From Nitrospirales bacterium (lineage in GTDB: Bacteria; Nitrospirota; Nitrospiria; Nitrospirales; UBA8639), in assembly GCA_022824735.1 (NCBI GenBank), contig JAJDZI010000002.1, positions 1-47,594 of the forward strand: DNA of 47,594 bases, read 5' to 3'. Shown in pieces: positions 7,286 to 17,723 of this stretch. Made by a program: the position numbers and the translations under genes. The notes under the pieces were generated by a model. That model was not told where the DNA came from and ran no database searches. It worked only from the letters and a program-made list of their open reading frames with translations. Numbering within the stretch: the stretch's first letter is position 1; the number at the start of each line of letters is the position of its first letter.

Positions 7286-7897
7286 ATGTTAATTCCAATG
7301 GTTATTGAGAGTACGAACCGCGGCGAACGGGCGTACGATATTTACTCCCGCTTGTTGAAGGACCGCATTATCTTCCTCGGCGCGCCTATCGACGACGTGT
7401 TCTCCAACCTCATCATCGCGCAATTGCTGTTCCTGGAAGCCGAAGATCCGGAAAAAGACATCAACCTCTATATTAATTCCCCGGGCGGGAGCGTGACCGC
7501 GGGCCTGGGCATTTACGATACCATGCAATACGTGAAACCGCCGATTACGACCATTTGTCTGGGCCAGGCCGCCAGCATGGGTGCCCTGCTCCTGACGGCG
7601 GGCACCAAAGGCAAACGGTATGCCCTGCCCAACGCCCGGGTGATGATTCACCAACCCATGGGAGGATTTCAGGGACAAGCGACGGAGATCGACATTCACG
7701 CGCGCGAGATCCTGAAAATCCGCGAACGGCTCAACCAGATCATGGCGGAACACACGGGTCAGTCGCTGGACAAAATCAGCCAGGATACCGAGCGGGATTA
7801 TTTCATGTCTGGCACGGAAGCCAAGAATTACGGTCTGATCGATGAAGTCATTGTCAGGGCGTCGGAAAAGGAAACGGCCGGCTCGAACGGCGCCTGA
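7286..7897 (+). CDS. clpP: ATP-dependent Clp protease proteolytic subunit
   Basis: This is a 203-residue serine protease that forms the two-ring barrel used by ClpX. The catalytic triad is Ser97 (GQAASMGA), His122 (MIHQP) and Asp171 (ERDYFMS). NSPGGSV (about 64-70) forms the oxyanion region. ATG at 7286 is preceded by AAAGGG at a good distance; an in-frame TTG at 7262 would add eight residues and is less likely. MLIPMVIE is the usual N-terminus of processed ClpP. The gene is 42 bases after tig and 21 before clpX, so they are probably co-transcribed. Confidence 0.97.
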   Translation: MLIPMVIESTNRGERAYDIYSRLLKDRIIFLGAPIDDVFSNLIIAQLLFLEAEDPEKDINLYINSPGGSVTAGLGIYDTMQYVKPPITTICLGQAASMGALLLTAGTKGKRYALPNARVMIHQPMGGFQGQATEIDIHAREILKIRERLNQIMAEHTGQSLDKISQDTERDYFMSGTEAKNYGLIDEVIVRASEKETAGSNGA

Positions 7898-7918
7898 CCG
7901 CTGAACGCCGAGTACCTC

Positions 7919-9178
7919 ATGACCAAACAACTCAAATCGGACGAGAATCTACGGTGTTCGTTCTGTGGAAAAAGCCGCGATCAGGTGCGCAAACTGATTG
8001 CGGGACCCACCGTCTACATCTGCGACGAATGCGTGGGCCTCTGCAACGAAATCATGGCCGAGGAATGGCAAGAGGCCAAAGAAGCCCTTTCCTCCAAGCT
8101 TCGCAAACCCGTCGAGATCAACCGCCACCTGGATCAATATATCATCGACCAGGCCCGCGCCAAAAAGATTCTCTCAGTCGCCGTGCATAACCACTATAAA
8201 CGCATCGCCGCGAATGAAACCGGAGACGTCGAGCTCCAAAAAGGCAACATTCTGATGATTGGGCCGACGGGAACCGGGAAGACGCTATTCGCTCAAACCC
8301 TGGCCGATTACCTGGACGTCCCGTTTACCCTGGCCGATGCCACTACCCTGACTGAAGCGGGGTACGTCGGGGAAGACGTCGAGAACATTATCCTGAAATT
8401 GCTGCAAGCCGCGGATTATGAAGTCGAACGCGCCGAACGCGGCATCATTTATATCGATGAGATCGACAAGATCACGCGGAAGGCCGACAGCCCCTCCATT
8501 ACCCGCGACGTGTCGGGGGAAGGCGTGCAGCAAGCCCTGCTGAAACTCATCGAAGGCACGGTGGCCAACGTGCCGCCGCAAGGCGGCCGGAAACATCCCC
8601 ACCAGGAATTCATCCAGGTGGACACCAAGAATATCCTGGTCATTTGTGGCGGGGCGTTTGTCGGACTTGAACCCATTGTCGAACGACGGTTGAACCGAAA
8701 CCGCATGGGCTTCAAATCGGACCGGTCCGCCTCGCCGCAGGAACGCTCCGCGTCCCTGCTGGCCCACATCCAACCGGAAGACTTACTTCAATACGGATTG
8801 ATCCCCGAATTCATCGGGCGATTGCCGGTGGTGACGACGCTGGAGGAGTTGGATGAACACGCGTTGGTCCGGATTTTAACCGAACCCAGGAACGCCTTAA
8901 CCAAGCAATATCAAAAGCTGTTGTCCTTGGACAACGTGAAACTGAAATTTACGGATGGGGCCCTCCATGCCGTCGCCAGAAAAGCCTATGCGCAAAAAAC
9001 CGGGGCACGGGGACTTCGCGCGATCATGGAAGAGGTCATGCTCGATATTATGTACGAGATTCCCTCGCAAACCGGGGTCAAGGAAGTGGTGATTACCGAG
9101 GACGTGATTCTCAAACAAGATGAACCGTTCAAATTTGTCGAATCGTCACCACGCATGAAACCCGCCGTGGGCTCGTAG
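7919..9178 (+). CDS. clpX: ATP-dependent Clp protease ATP-binding subunit ClpX
   Basis: This is a 419-residue AAA+ unfoldase that recognises tagged substrates and feeds them to ClpP. The N-terminal four-cysteine zinc-binding domain is visible (CSFCGKS...[10 protein letters not shown], about residues 12-42). Walker A is GPTGTGKT (115-122) and Walker B is IIYIDEID. The ClpX pore and sensor regions are present ([19 protein letters not shown] near residue 360). The stop codon at 9176-9178 directly abuts the stop of the convergent topB gene, leaving no room for separate intergenic terminators. Confidence 0.97.
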   Translation: MTKQLKSDENLRCSFCGKSRDQVRKLIAGPTVYICDECVGLCNEIMAEEWQEAKEALSSKLRKPVEINRHLDQYIIDQARAKKILSVAVHNHYKRIAANETGDVELQKGNILMIGPTGTGKTLFAQTLADYLDVPFTLADATTLTEAGYVGEDVENIILKLLQAADYEVERAERGIIYIDEIDKITRKADSPSITRDVSGEGVQQALLKLIEGTVANVPPQGGRKHPHQEFIQVDTKNILVICGGAFVGLEPIVERRLNRNRMGFKSDRSASPQERSASLLAHIQPEDLLQYGLIPEFIGRLPVVTTLEELDEHALVRILTEPRNALTKQYQKLLSLDNVKLKFTDGALHAVARKAYAQKTGARGLRAIMEEVMLDIMYEIPSQTGVKEVVITEDVILKQDEPFKFVESSPRMKPAVGS

Positions 9179-11833
9179 TCACGCGCCGAAGCTTCGCGCG
9201 GCCTTCTTTCTTCCGAATCGTTTGTTCTTGCCGTCGCCGTTCACGTCGTTCTTGCGCGGGGCGAACTCGAAACCCAATTTACCGGAACCGGCGTCGAGCG
9301 TGAGATGGGCGGCAAACTTGCGCCTGTTCTTCTTCGACACGAACCCTTGCAGGAGATCGGTTTTCCCTTTGTCCAACAACTGTCGCACTTCACCTGCATC
9401 AATCGGGCGGTTCAAAATTTGCCGGCTGATTTTGAAATCACAAGCCGGTTGATCACCGAGTCCGCTGCGACAGACGTACCGTCTCGGCGTATCAAGCACC
9501 GGCGCGGTGCATTTGGGGCAGGGACCGACCTGGTCCGCGGTCTGCGGATCAACGTCGTCATCCCCGGCGGTGTCGCCAAAATCAAACGCCGCGGTGAAAT
9601 CGTCCTTGATGACCAACTCGGCGGAAAATTCCCGGCCGAGACGACTGCGGAACCCGTTCAGGGGACCGAGGCGACGGTCACGCAACAGGACGGCCACCTC
9701 GTTGGGTGACAACTCGCGCCCGGCGATGGATTTCCAAATCGAGAAATCACAGCTTTCGCACACAAACTTGCGATAGTTCTCCCGCACCGTCCCCTTGCCG
9801 CACTTGGGACAGGGCTCGGCGAGCACGGCGTATTCGTCGTCAATCTGGTCGACGTCGCACTGCCGGGCGGCCTCGACGATATCGGACGTCATCCTGCGAA
9901 TGTGCCGCATAAACTCTTCGGAGGAGAACTGGTCGCTTTCAATCTGCTTCAGTTTCTTTTCCCACTCGCCGGTCAATTCGGCCGTGGTCAATTCGTCAAT
10001 CTTGAGGGCGCGTAACAACCTGAGGAGCGTCGTGGCCTTGGCCGTCGGGATCAGCTCACGGACGTCCCGCAGGATGTACCGGTTGCGGATCAGTTCCTCG
10101 ATGATCGCAGCACGCGTCGCGGGCGTGCCGAGACCACGACCCTGCAAGGCTTCCCGCAGTTCATCGTCTTCCATCAGTTTGCCCGCGCCTTCCATCGCGG
10201 ACAGCAGGGTCGCCTCGTTATAGCGCGGCGGCGCCTTGGTGTGCTTTCCTTCCACGTCGATCTCGACCACCCTGGCCGTTTCGGCGCCGGCGGTTCCCGA
10301 AAGCGGAGGCAGCGTCTCATTGCTTTCCTTGCGCCCCATGACCTGCAACCAGCCGCTGTCGATCAACACTCGCCCGCGGGTTTCGAAGGTCTCCCCTTCA
10401 ACGACGGTGCGGCGGACGGTGTTTTCGAAGCGGGCCGGAGGGTAGAAAGCCGCGATAAACGAGCGCGTGACCAGTTCGTAGATGCGCTGTTCCTGTTCTT
10501 TCAGTTTACCCGGCGCCTCCCCGGTCGGAATGATGGCAAAGTGGTCGGACACCTGGGCGTTGTTGAAGATGCGCTTATTGTTCCCATTGATGAAGTTTTT
10601 TTGAAGGACCTGCCGGGCCCAGTGGCTGATCGGCCGGTCATCTTTGTTCTCCGGCGACGCGGTGTCCCGGCCGGCGTTGGACGCGCCCAGCGATTGCATA
10701 ATGTTCCTGGCCGTGTCCGGGTAATCCTCGGGCAACGTCCGCGAATCGGTGCGCGGGTAGGTCAGGACCTTGTGCCGTTCATAGAGGGCCTGCGCGATGC
10801 CGAGCGTCGCCTTCGCCGAAAACCCGAACCGCCGGTTCGCTTCACGCTGGAGCGACGTCAGGTCAAACAGCATCGGAGGCTGCTGGCTCGATGGCTTCGT
10901 GGTTTCGGACACGGCGCCCTCCCGGTTCGCACAGTGGGCCACGATGGCCTCGGCCCGGGTCTTATCCCAGATGCGCTCAGGCTTTGTGGTGCCGTGTTGA
11001 TCCTTGACCTCACCGGATGCCGCGCCCGGCTTTGCCCGGCACTGCAACTGCGGATCAACCCAGTGCCCTTCGTACCGCCCTGAGGCAATCGCGAAGGCGG
11101 CCTTGACTTCCCAATACTCGCGAGGCTCGAAGTGCTGGATCTCTTTTTCGCGGTCGACAAGAATCGCGAGTGTCGGGGTTTGCACTCGCCCAACCGTCGT
11201 CAGTGAAAACCCGCCACCGCTCGAATTCAGCGCAGTCATCGCCCGGGTGGCATTGATCCCGATGAGCCAGTCCGACTCCGAGCGGCACACCGCGGCACGC
11301 TGGAGGGGCAACAACGTCTCACCGTCGCGAAGACGCTCAAAGCCCTCGCGTATCGCCTGCGGGGTCATGGATTGCAACCACAGGCGTTGGATCGGCTTTG
11401 AGCCCTTGAAATGGCGGATCAAGTAATGAAAGATCAGTTCACCCTCGCGCCCGGCGTCACAGGCGTTGATGACCCTGCCAATATCCTTGCGTGCGTAAAG
11501 TCTCTTGATGAGTTTGAGTTGCGATTCATTCTTCTGTATCGGTTTGAGTTCAAAGTGATCGGGAATCACCGGGAGGTTGGCGAGCGCCCACTTCCCTCGC
11601 TCGACTTCAACGCCTTCAGGGGCAACCAGTTCGAGCATGTGACCGACTGCCGACGTCACGACGTGGGCCGGCCCCTCGAAAAAGTTTTTATCGCTTTGAA
11701 ACCCACCGAGTGCTTTTGTGATGTCGCGGGCCACCGAGGGTTTCTCGGTAATGACCAAGGTCTTGCCCGCTCCTTCGGTCACACGGGAGCGCGCCTTCTT
11801 TTTTGCGGGTGCGGTGGACGTACGGGCAGGCAT
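9179..11833 (-). CDS. topB: Type IA DNA topoisomerase (TopB/topoisomerase III-like)
   Basis: This 884-residue enzyme relaxes or decatenates DNA by cutting one strand through a 5'-phosphotyrosine. The Toprim domain opens with LVITEKPSVARDI (about residues 27-39) and has DAGREGELI, the acidic metal site. The catalytic tyrosine is Tyr359 in LTYPRTDSR. The region after residue 650 holds Cys-rich repeats (CPKCGKGTVRENY...CESC; CPKCTAPVLD...) and a basic tail, as in the long topoisomerase III of proteobacteria. The N-terminal KKKARSR stretch is also basic. The start overlaps the dprA stop by one base (TGATG), implying coupled translation. It is the last gene of the mre-rng-dprA unit. Confidence 0.9.
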   Translation of the reverse strand: MPARTSTAPAKKKARSRVTEGAGKTLVITEKPSVARDITKALGGFQSDKNFFEGPAHVVTSAVGHMLELVAPEGVEVERGKWALANLPVIPDHFELKPIQKNESQLKLIKRLYARKDIGRVINACDAGREGELIFHYLIRHFKGSKPIQRLWLQSMTPQAIREGFERLRDGETLLPLQRAAVCRSESDWLIGINATRAMTALNSSGGGFSLTTVGRVQTPTLAILVDREKEIQHFEPREYWEVKAAFAIASGRYEGHWVDPQLQCRAKPGAASGEVKDQHGTTKPERIWDKTRAEAIVAHCANREGAVSETTKPSSQQPPMLFDLTSLQREANRRFGFSAKATLGIAQALYERHKVLTYPRTDSRTLPEDYPDTARNIMQSLGASNAGRDTASPENKDDRPISHWARQVLQKNFINGNNKRIFNNAQVSDHFAIIPTGEAPGKLKEQEQRIYELVTRSFIAAFYPPARFENTVRRTVVEGETFETRGRVLIDSGWLQVMGRKESNETLPPLSGTAGAETARVVEIDVEGKHTKAPPRYNEATLLSAMEGAGKLMEDDELREALQGRGLGTPATRAAIIEELIRNRYILRDVRELIPTAKATTLLRLLRALKIDELTTAELTGEWEKKLKQIESDQFSSEEFMRHIRRMTSDIVEAARQCDVDQIDDEYAVLAEPCPKCGKGTVRENYRKFVCESCDFSIWKSIAGRELSPNEVAVLLRDRRLGPLNGFRSRLGREFSAELVIKDDFTAAFDFGDTAGDDDVDPQTADQVGPCPKCTAPVLDTPRRYVCRSGLGDQPACDFKISRQILNRPIDAGEVRQLLDKGKTDLLQGFVSKKNRRKFAAHLTLDAGSGKLGFEFAPRKNDVNGDGKNKRFGRKKAARSFGA

Positions 11834-12954
11834 CAGCAGGACGTCCTGACGTAACAGGAACCGGGCGCCTGTCGAATACAGCCCCGCAATTCCAGGCTGA
11901 GCAGCAGACTCATCACTTCGGCCCGATCAAACGGCGCTTCCATTAACACCTCGTCAATCGACACGGGGTCTTCATGCAAAAGAGACAGCACGCGTTGTTC
12001 CTTGGAGGTGAAGCGTTGCGAGGCTGTCTCCTGAAAACCGGCATTCTTTACTCGATCGACCAAGGAGCCGTCAAGCTGAGGGAGCAATTCTTCAACGACG
12101 TCCCTGGCATCTTCAACGAGTTTGGCTCCTTGTTTGATGAGTCCATGAGCCCCTCGATGTTTTCCGTATTTGACGGAACCCGGAATGGCAAAGACCTCAC
12201 GGTTCTGCTCAAGCGCAAATCGTGCCGTGATCAACGCGCCGCTTTTTTGATCGGCTTCCGAGACGATCACGCCTAACGACAACCCGCTGATAATCCGGTT
12301 GCGACGCGGGAAATGGCGCGGCAGCGGCGGGGTCCCAAGCGGCAATTCCGATACCACGGCGCCATGGCCTTCAATGTCCCGTCGTAAGTGTTGATGTTCG
12401 GGCGGATACGTTCGATCCACTCCACACCCGATGACGGCAATCGTCGTGCCCTTGGCCGCCAGCGCGCCTCGATGGGCTGCCGCGTCGACTCCCCGTGCCA
12501 ACCCGCTCACGATCGTCAACCCCATGCCGGCCAAGTGTTGGCTGAGTTCCTGCGTCATGAGCGCCCCCGCCGGTGAGGCTTTTCTCGATCCCACGATCGC
12601 AACGGCGGAATCGTCGGACGCAGGCAACGTGCCGCGCACGTATAACAAGGGCGGCGGATCGGGGATCATCGCCAGCCGGCGAGGATAGGTGGCATCCAGG
12701 ATCGTGACAATCCCGCTTTCGCCCTTTTCGAGCAGCCGCATTTCCTTCCGAACGCGCGCCACGACACTTGGCTCAGGCTCTTTTCGCAACGCGGTCACAA
12801 CGGAAGGCCGCAACCCGGTCACGTGCCGCAACTCGGACGCCGAAGCGGCCAACACCTCCTTCGGCCCGCCAAAATGCCGGACGAGCGCACAGATCGTCCC
12901 ATCACTGACGCCTTTCACTGATCGCAGGATCAGCCATGCTTCCAGCAATTCCAT
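11833..12954 (-). CDS. dprA: DNA-processing protein DprA/Smf
   Basis: This 373-residue protein protects incoming single-stranded DNA and loads RecA during natural transformation. The N-terminal SAM-like/HhH region (GTICALVRHFGG...) is followed by the Rossmann-type core with VAIVGSRKASPAG, TIVSGLARGVDAAAH and AVIGCGVDRTYPPEH, then SGLSLGVIVSEA. A C-terminal winged-helix (QRVLSLLHEDPVSIDEVL, about residues 315-365) is present. It precedes topB with a one-base overlap and follows rng by 49 bases. No competence genes are seen here, so a role in transformation is only inferred from the family. Confidence 0.95.
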   Translation of the reverse strand: MELLEAWLILRSVKGVSDGTICALVRHFGGPKEVLAASASELRHVTGLRPSVVTALRKEPEPSVVARVRKEMRLLEKGESGIVTILDATYPRRLAMIPDPPPLLYVRGTLPASDDSAVAIVGSRKASPAGALMTQELSQHLAGMGLTIVSGLARGVDAAAHRGALAAKGTTIAVIGCGVDRTYPPEHQHLRRDIEGHGAVVSELPLGTPPLPRHFPRRNRIISGLSLGVIVSEADQKSGALITARFALEQNREVFAIPGSVKYGKHRGAHGLIKQGAKLVEDARDVVEELLPQLDGSLVDRVKNAGFQETASQRFTSKEQRVLSLLHEDPVSIDEVLMEAPFDRAEVMSLLLSLELRGCIRQAPGSCYVRTSC

Positions 12955-13003
12955 GGTTCAGCAGAACCACAAACAAGACGTGGATGGAATGGGCATCAGC
13001 CGG

Positions 13004-14533
13004 CTAGGCGACTCCCGCGCCTTCGCCCAATACCACAATATCATATTGTTCGAGAGGGAGCAGGGGGTCGGCATTCACCATGATCCGATACTGAAATTCC
13101 CGTTGAAGCTGCTCAAGCGTTTCGGGCTCGGTGTCTTGCAGCATCTCGACGATATGGGGATGGGCCCCGATGACCACGGTTTGTTGCCCGGCGGCTCGTC
13201 CGATGCGGCGGACGTCGCGGAAAATATCGTACACCACCGTGAGCGCAGAGCGGGTATAGCCCCGACCGTCACAATCGGAGCAAACGTCGGAGAGCGTCCG
13301 GAGCAGGTCTTCCCGCACGCGTTCTCGTGAAATCTCGATCAACCCCAAGTCACTGATGCGGGAAATGCGCGTGCGCGCCTTATCATTGCCCATCGCGTCC
13401 ACGAGCGCGTGATAGACCTTGTCGCGATTCCGTCCTCGTTCCATGTCGATAAAGTCAATGATGATGATTCCCCCGATTCCACGAAGTTTGACCTGATAGG
13501 CAATCTCGCGCGCCGCCTCCAGGTTGTTTCGCAAAATGGTTTCTTCCTGATCGCGCTTTCCGACGTACCGGCCCGTGTTGACGTCGATGACCGTCATGGC
13601 CTCCGTGTGATCGATTACAATATGGCCGCCGGACTTCAGCCAGACTTTCCGGCCCAGGGCGCGAGAGATTTCCTGTTCAATCCCCAAATGATCGAACAGG
13701 CTCTCATCCTTTTCATAATGATAAATCCGAGACGTCTGGTCGGGAAGATACCGCCGGACAAACTCCCGGACCGCTTCACATTCCTCTTTCGAATCGATGA
13801 GGAGCCGCTTGACGTTCCTGGTAAATAAATCGCGCACCACGCGGAGCGTCAGGTCCAGGTCCATATGCAACGCGACAGGCGCCGGATGACGATCCTGCTT
13901 CTTGACAATATCCTGCCACATGGCGGTTAAAAATCCGACGTCGGCCTTGAGGTCCTCCTCGCTGACCCCTTCGCTCACCGTCCGGACAATGTAGCCGTAC
14001 CCGGGTTCCCGGATGCGTTTCATGATGTCCTTGAGACGACTGCGCTCCTCCTCCTCGGCAATGCGTCGTGAGATCCCGATATGATCGACGTTCGGCATGA
14101 ACACCAGGAAACGGCCCGGCAGCGAGCAATAGGACGTCACTCGCGGGCCTTTGGTCCCGATCGGGCCTTTGGAAATCTGTACGACGAGTTCCTGGTCTTC
14201 TTCCAACAACTCTTGAATGGGCCGCACCGTTTGCCGCCTGGGACGCGGAAATTCCGGACCCTTCTCATCTTCGTCACTTTCCACCAGGATATCGCCGGGT
14301 TCGGTCCCGACCGACAAATCCGACACGTGCATAAAGGCGGCGCGCTCCAGCCCGATATCAATAAACGCCGCTTGCATGCCGGGCAGGACTTTGACCACCT
14401 TGCCTTTATAGACGTTGCCGACAAAATCCTTTTTCTTGGCGCGGTCCACGTAGAGTTCCGTGACCACTTTATTCTCCAACACCGCCGCACGTGTTTCTTG
14501 CGGAGTGATGTTGATGGCAATTTCAACTCCCAT
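13004..14533 (-). CDS. rng: Ribonuclease G/E family endoribonuclease
   Basis: This 509-residue endonuclease processes rRNA and decays mRNA. The S1 RNA-binding domain occupies about residues 35-125 (VGNVYKGKVVKVLPGMQAAFIDIGL) and carries an acidic insertion (VESDEDEKGPEF). The catalytic core has the two magnesium aspartate regions, VIDVNTGRYVGK and IIDFIDMERGRNR. The zinc-link type motif CSDCDGRGYT follows near residue 425. It lacks the long RNase E C-terminal scaffold, so RNase G is the better name. The ATG has AGGAGT upstream. It sits between rodA and dprA, as in many bacteria where rng follows the mre genes. Confidence 0.95.
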   Translation of the reverse strand: MGVEIAINITPQETRAAVLENKVVTELYVDRAKKKDFVGNVYKGKVVKVLPGMQAAFIDIGLERAAFMHVSDLSVGTEPGDILVESDEDEKGPEFPRPRRQTVRPIQELLEEDQELVVQISKGPIGTKGPRVTSYCSLPGRFLVFMPNVDHIGISRRIAEEEERSRLKDIMKRIREPGYGYIVRTVSEGVSEEDLKADVGFLTAMWQDIVKKQDRHPAPVALHMDLDLTLRVVRDLFTRNVKRLLIDSKEECEAVREFVRRYLPDQTSRIYHYEKDESLFDHLGIEQEISRALGRKVWLKSGGHIVIDHTEAMTVIDVNTGRYVGKRDQEETILRNNLEAAREIAYQVKLRGIGGIIIIDFIDMERGRNRDKVYHALVDAMGNDKARTRISRISDLGLIEISRERVREDLLRTLSDVCSDCDGRGYTRSALTVVYDIFRDVRRIGRAAGQQTVVIGAHPHIVEMLQDTEPETLEQLQREFQYRIMVNADPLLPLEQYDIVVLGEGAGVA

Positions 14534-14695
14534 ACCTCTACTCCTTTATTGCATCACCCGGGCAGCATGCGCGACCCGGGGAGAAGATGACCCATGTCCC
14601 GGCCATGGATGACAATCCAAAAGCGTGACATGGATTCTCCTTTTCGTCAAATGATCGATTCTGTTCCACGACGGGGAAGACCTCACGCGAACGGT

Positions 14696-15820
14696 TCACG
14701 GCGATAACGTGAGTCTTGCCCTCTTCACGCTGAACAGCAGGCCCAACCCGGCCATTGTCATAATCGTCGCACTCCCCCCGTAACTGAGTAACGGCAAAGG
14801 AATGCCGACAATGGGCGCCAAGCCAATGGTCATCCCCACGTTGACCGCCATATTGAACGTCAACATGCTCACAAGCCCGATCGCCAACAGGGCACCCAAT
14901 GAATCCTTGGCTTTCGCCGCAATATCCAGCCCCATGAGCAGCAGCGCGAGAAACAGGCTGATGAAGAGGACCCCGCCCAAGAATCCCCATTCCTCGGCAA
15001 AGACTGCGAAGATAAAATCGGTGTGACCTTCCGGAAGAAATTTGAATTGCGTTTGCGTTCCACCATGGAACCCTTTTCCGGCCAATTGCCCCGAACCCAC
15101 GGCAATACGAGATTGCATTCCTTGATAGCCTCTTCCCGCCGGATCATAGTCGGGATTGACAAAACTCAGGATCCGTTCCTTTTGGTAATCATGAAGCGAC
15201 CCCCATAATTCACTCCAGGCAAATGGGAAGAGCATCAGCGCGGACAGCAACACCACCCCGAACGCTTTCGACTTGACGCCGACGACCAGAAGCAAGGCGA
15301 CGTAAATCGATAAAAAGCTCAGGCTGCTTCCCAAGTCCGGTTGTTTGAGAATCAAGGAAAATCCCGGCAGGGTGATCAACGCCGGGACGATCACCCGATA
15401 CCACCAGCCTCGACGATTTTGGGTGGAATAATAGACGGCCAACACCAAAAGAAGCGGAATCTTGACAAATTCCGCCGGTTGAAACGCCAGGGGCCCCAGG
15501 GCGATCCATCGTTGAGCGCCATGACTGGCCTTCCCCCCGAAGAGCACGATCACGAGGAGCAGCAACGCAAAGCCGTACAGCAGAGACGACCATCGAGCGA
15601 GCGTATGGTAATCGATCCGCGACATCGTCAGAAAAACCAGCGCGCCCACACCGATCCATATCGCCTGTTTCAGATACAGGGGAAACTGAGTCCCGGCTCT
15701 TTCTACCGTGACGCTGTAGATGGTCAGGATTCCGATGGCTGACAACGCCAAAATAATCGCGCAGAAGTACCAATCGAACCGGTCGAACTCTCGCCTGCGA
15801 CGCCACAATTCATCAATCAC
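14696..15820 (-). CDS. rodA: Rod-shape-determining peptidoglycan polymerase RodA
   Basis: This 374-residue SEDS-family protein has about ten membrane segments. It polymerises lipid II into glycan strands during elongation and works with PBP2. Signatures include the GAQRWIALGPLAFQPAEFVK loop, KQPDLGSS and the C-terminal VGIPLPLLSYGGSA. It overlaps the end of mrdA by eight bases, so the synthase and transpeptidase are translationally linked. Length and topology are normal for RodA. FtsW is a less likely alternative because of the adjacent mrdA and mre genes. Confidence 0.95.
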   Translation of the reverse strand: MIDELWRRRREFDRFDWYFCAIILALSAIGILTIYSVTVERAGTQFPLYLKQAIWIGVGALVFLTMSRIDYHTLARWSSLLYGFALLLLVIVLFGGKASHGAQRWIALGPLAFQPAEFVKIPLLLVLAVYYSTQNRRGWWYRVIVPALITLPGFSLILKQPDLGSSLSFLSIYVALLLVVGVKSKAFGVVLLSALMLFPFAWSELWGSLHDYQKERILSFVNPDYDPAGRGYQGMQSRIAVGSGQLAGKGFHGGTQTQFKFLPEGHTDFIFAVFAEEWGFLGGVLFISLFLALLLMGLDIAAKAKDSLGALLAIGLVSMLTFNMAVNVGMTIGLAPIVGIPLPLLSYGGSATIMTMAGLGLLFSVKRARLTLSP

Positions 15821-17687
15821 GCCGCGACTCCCGTTGCATCGCCTTGTCGGACGGCCTCGTCAGGGACACCTGTGTGCGCTCTTCGTCATCGCCCCCATAT
15901 GACACATAGGCCTCGATCAGTTCTTTCGCCAACGGGGCTGCCGCAGACCCGCCATGGCCCATGTGTTCGACCAACACGGCGACGGCGATGCGGGGCTGCT
16001 CGAATGGCGCATAGGCGACAAACCAGGCGTGGTCTCGAAATCGTTTCGGGGTCTCTTCTTCGGATTCCGAACGTAACGAGACCACTTGTGCCGTCCCGGT
16101 TTTTCCGGCCAACGGGACCACCGACGATTGAGACGCTCGCGCCGTTCCTTCGGTGACCACCGCCGCCAGCGCCGCTTGAATGGCTCCCACTTGATGGGCC
16201 GGTAACGTCAGGGGGGCCGTTTGTGTCGGACTCCACTCATCAATCCATTCGCCCTTTCGTCCCCAGACGCCACGAAGGACGTGCGGTTGAAACGAAATCC
16301 CGTTATTCCCGATCATGCCAATGACTTTCGCCATTTGCAGGGGCGTGACCGTGACGTAGCCTTGACCGATTGCGACGGAAGTCGTTTCCCCCGGATACCA
16401 TGGTTCCCCTCGCGCCCGTTTCTTCCATTCCGATGACGGGACCAGGCCCGTTCTTTCGGCAGGAAGGTCGATGCCCGTTCTTTCACCCAATCCGAACTGT
16501 TTGGCATAGGACGCAATGGTATCCACACCCATACGATACCCTAAACGATAAAAATAGACGTCACACGATTGGGCAATCGCCTTCCGTAAATTGACGTCTC
16601 CATGACCATATTTTTTCCAATCCCGATACGTTCGGCGGCCCAATCGAAATTGTCCCCCACACTGAAGCGTATCGGCGGGTTTGACTTCATTGGTATCAAG
16701 TGCAGCCGCTGCCGTGATGATTTTAAACGTCGAGCCCGGTGGATACTGACCTTGAATCGCCCGGTTCGTGAGAGGATGGCGTTCATCCTGGAGAATGTCG
16801 TTCCAGACGTCGGCGCGCACCCCGCGGGATAAGGCATTGGGATCAAAACTCGGCCGGCTCGCCATGGCCAGGACGTCCCCTGTTTGCGGGTCTAACGCCA
16901 CAATCGCACCGGCTTCCCCTCCTAACAGGTCTTCGGCCAATTTCTGCAAACGAAAGTCGATCGTGAGATACACGTCATTGCCCACTTGCGGCTTATCCAC
17001 GGAAATCATGCGCTTCTCATGCCCCAATGCGTCGACTTCGATGAGTTTTCGTCCTGCGTGCCCTCGCAACGTTTTCTCGTAGATCCGTTCCACGCCGTAC
17101 TGGCCTATCACGCTACCTGCGGGCAGCCCCGCGAGTTGTTCCTCTGAAGCGACCCCCACGTACCCAAGCACGTGGGCGGCATAGCCCCCCTCGGGATTGT
17201 TCCGCTGAAATTCCGGACGAATCACCACGCCGGGCAGATCCAACCGATGCGATTCGACAATGGCCGCTTCTTTGAGACTGACGCCTTTTTTCAAACGAAC
17301 CGGTGTTCGCCCGACGTGAGTTTCCATGGTCCCGGCCAACTCATTCCGCTCCAACGACAACAACTCGACGAGCTTCCCGATCAGGGCTTCGCGGTCCGGC
17401 ACGTCACCGAGTTCCACGTACAGGTTGAAACTCGGGACACTGTTCGCCAGCAGGATTCCGTTTCGGTCATAAATGAATCCGCGAACCGGATGTAACGCAA
17501 CCGACCGGGTCCGATTATCATGAGAAAGATTTCGATAGTAGACCCCATCACGAACCTGAAGCTGCCACAGGCGCACGACCAAGAGCCCCACAATGATCAA
17601 CACGACGACCCTGACGAGCAGCAATCGTCCCTGGATGTCTGCCAACCCGGTCGATTGGAGACCGGAACTCGTTGTACCCGGCTTCAT
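15813..17687 (-). CDS. mrdA: Penicillin-binding protein 2 (elongation transpeptidase)
   Basis: This 624-residue class B PBP cross-links peptidoglycan along the lateral wall. It has a short cytoplasmic tail, one membrane anchor (about residues 25-43, VVVLIIVGLLVVRLWQL), a dimerisation/pedestal domain with PVRGFIYDRNG, and the transpeptidase domain. The active serine is Ser319 in PPGSTFK. The second motif appears as SCD (AQSCDVYFY), the usual PBP2 form, and KTG starts at Lys529 (GKTGTAQ). The gene follows mreD by 36 bases and overlaps rodA, completing the elongasome operon. Confidence 0.95.
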   Translation of the reverse strand: MKPGTTSSGLQSTGLADIQGRLLLVRVVVLIIVGLLVVRLWQLQVRDGVYYRNLSHDNRTRSVALHPVRGFIYDRNGILLANSVPSFNLYVELGDVPDREALIGKLVELLSLERNELAGTMETHVGRTPVRLKKGVSLKEAAIVESHRLDLPGVVIRPEFQRNNPEGGYAAHVLGYVGVASEEQLAGLPAGSVIGQYGVERIYEKTLRGHAGRKLIEVDALGHEKRMISVDKPQVGNDVYLTIDFRLQKLAEDLLGGEAGAIVALDPQTGDVLAMASRPSFDPNALSRGVRADVWNDILQDERHPLTNRAIQGQYPPGSTFKIITAAAALDTNEVKPADTLQCGGQFRLGRRTYRDWKKYGHGDVNLRKAIAQSCDVYFYRLGYRMGVDTIASYAKQFGLGERTGIDLPAERTGLVPSSEWKKRARGEPWYPGETTSVAIGQGYVTVTPLQMAKVIGMIGNNGISFQPHVLRGVWGRKGEWIDEWSPTQTAPLTLPAHQVGAIQAALAAVVTEGTARASQSSVVPLAGKTGTAQVVSLRSESEEETPKRFRDHAWFVAYAPFEQPRIAVAVLVEHMGHGGSAAAPLAKELIEAYVSYGGDDEERTQVSLTRPSDKAMQRESRRD

Positions 17688-17723
17688 TGACGGACCTCAT
17701 GCCGATTCATCACGGGACGTCCT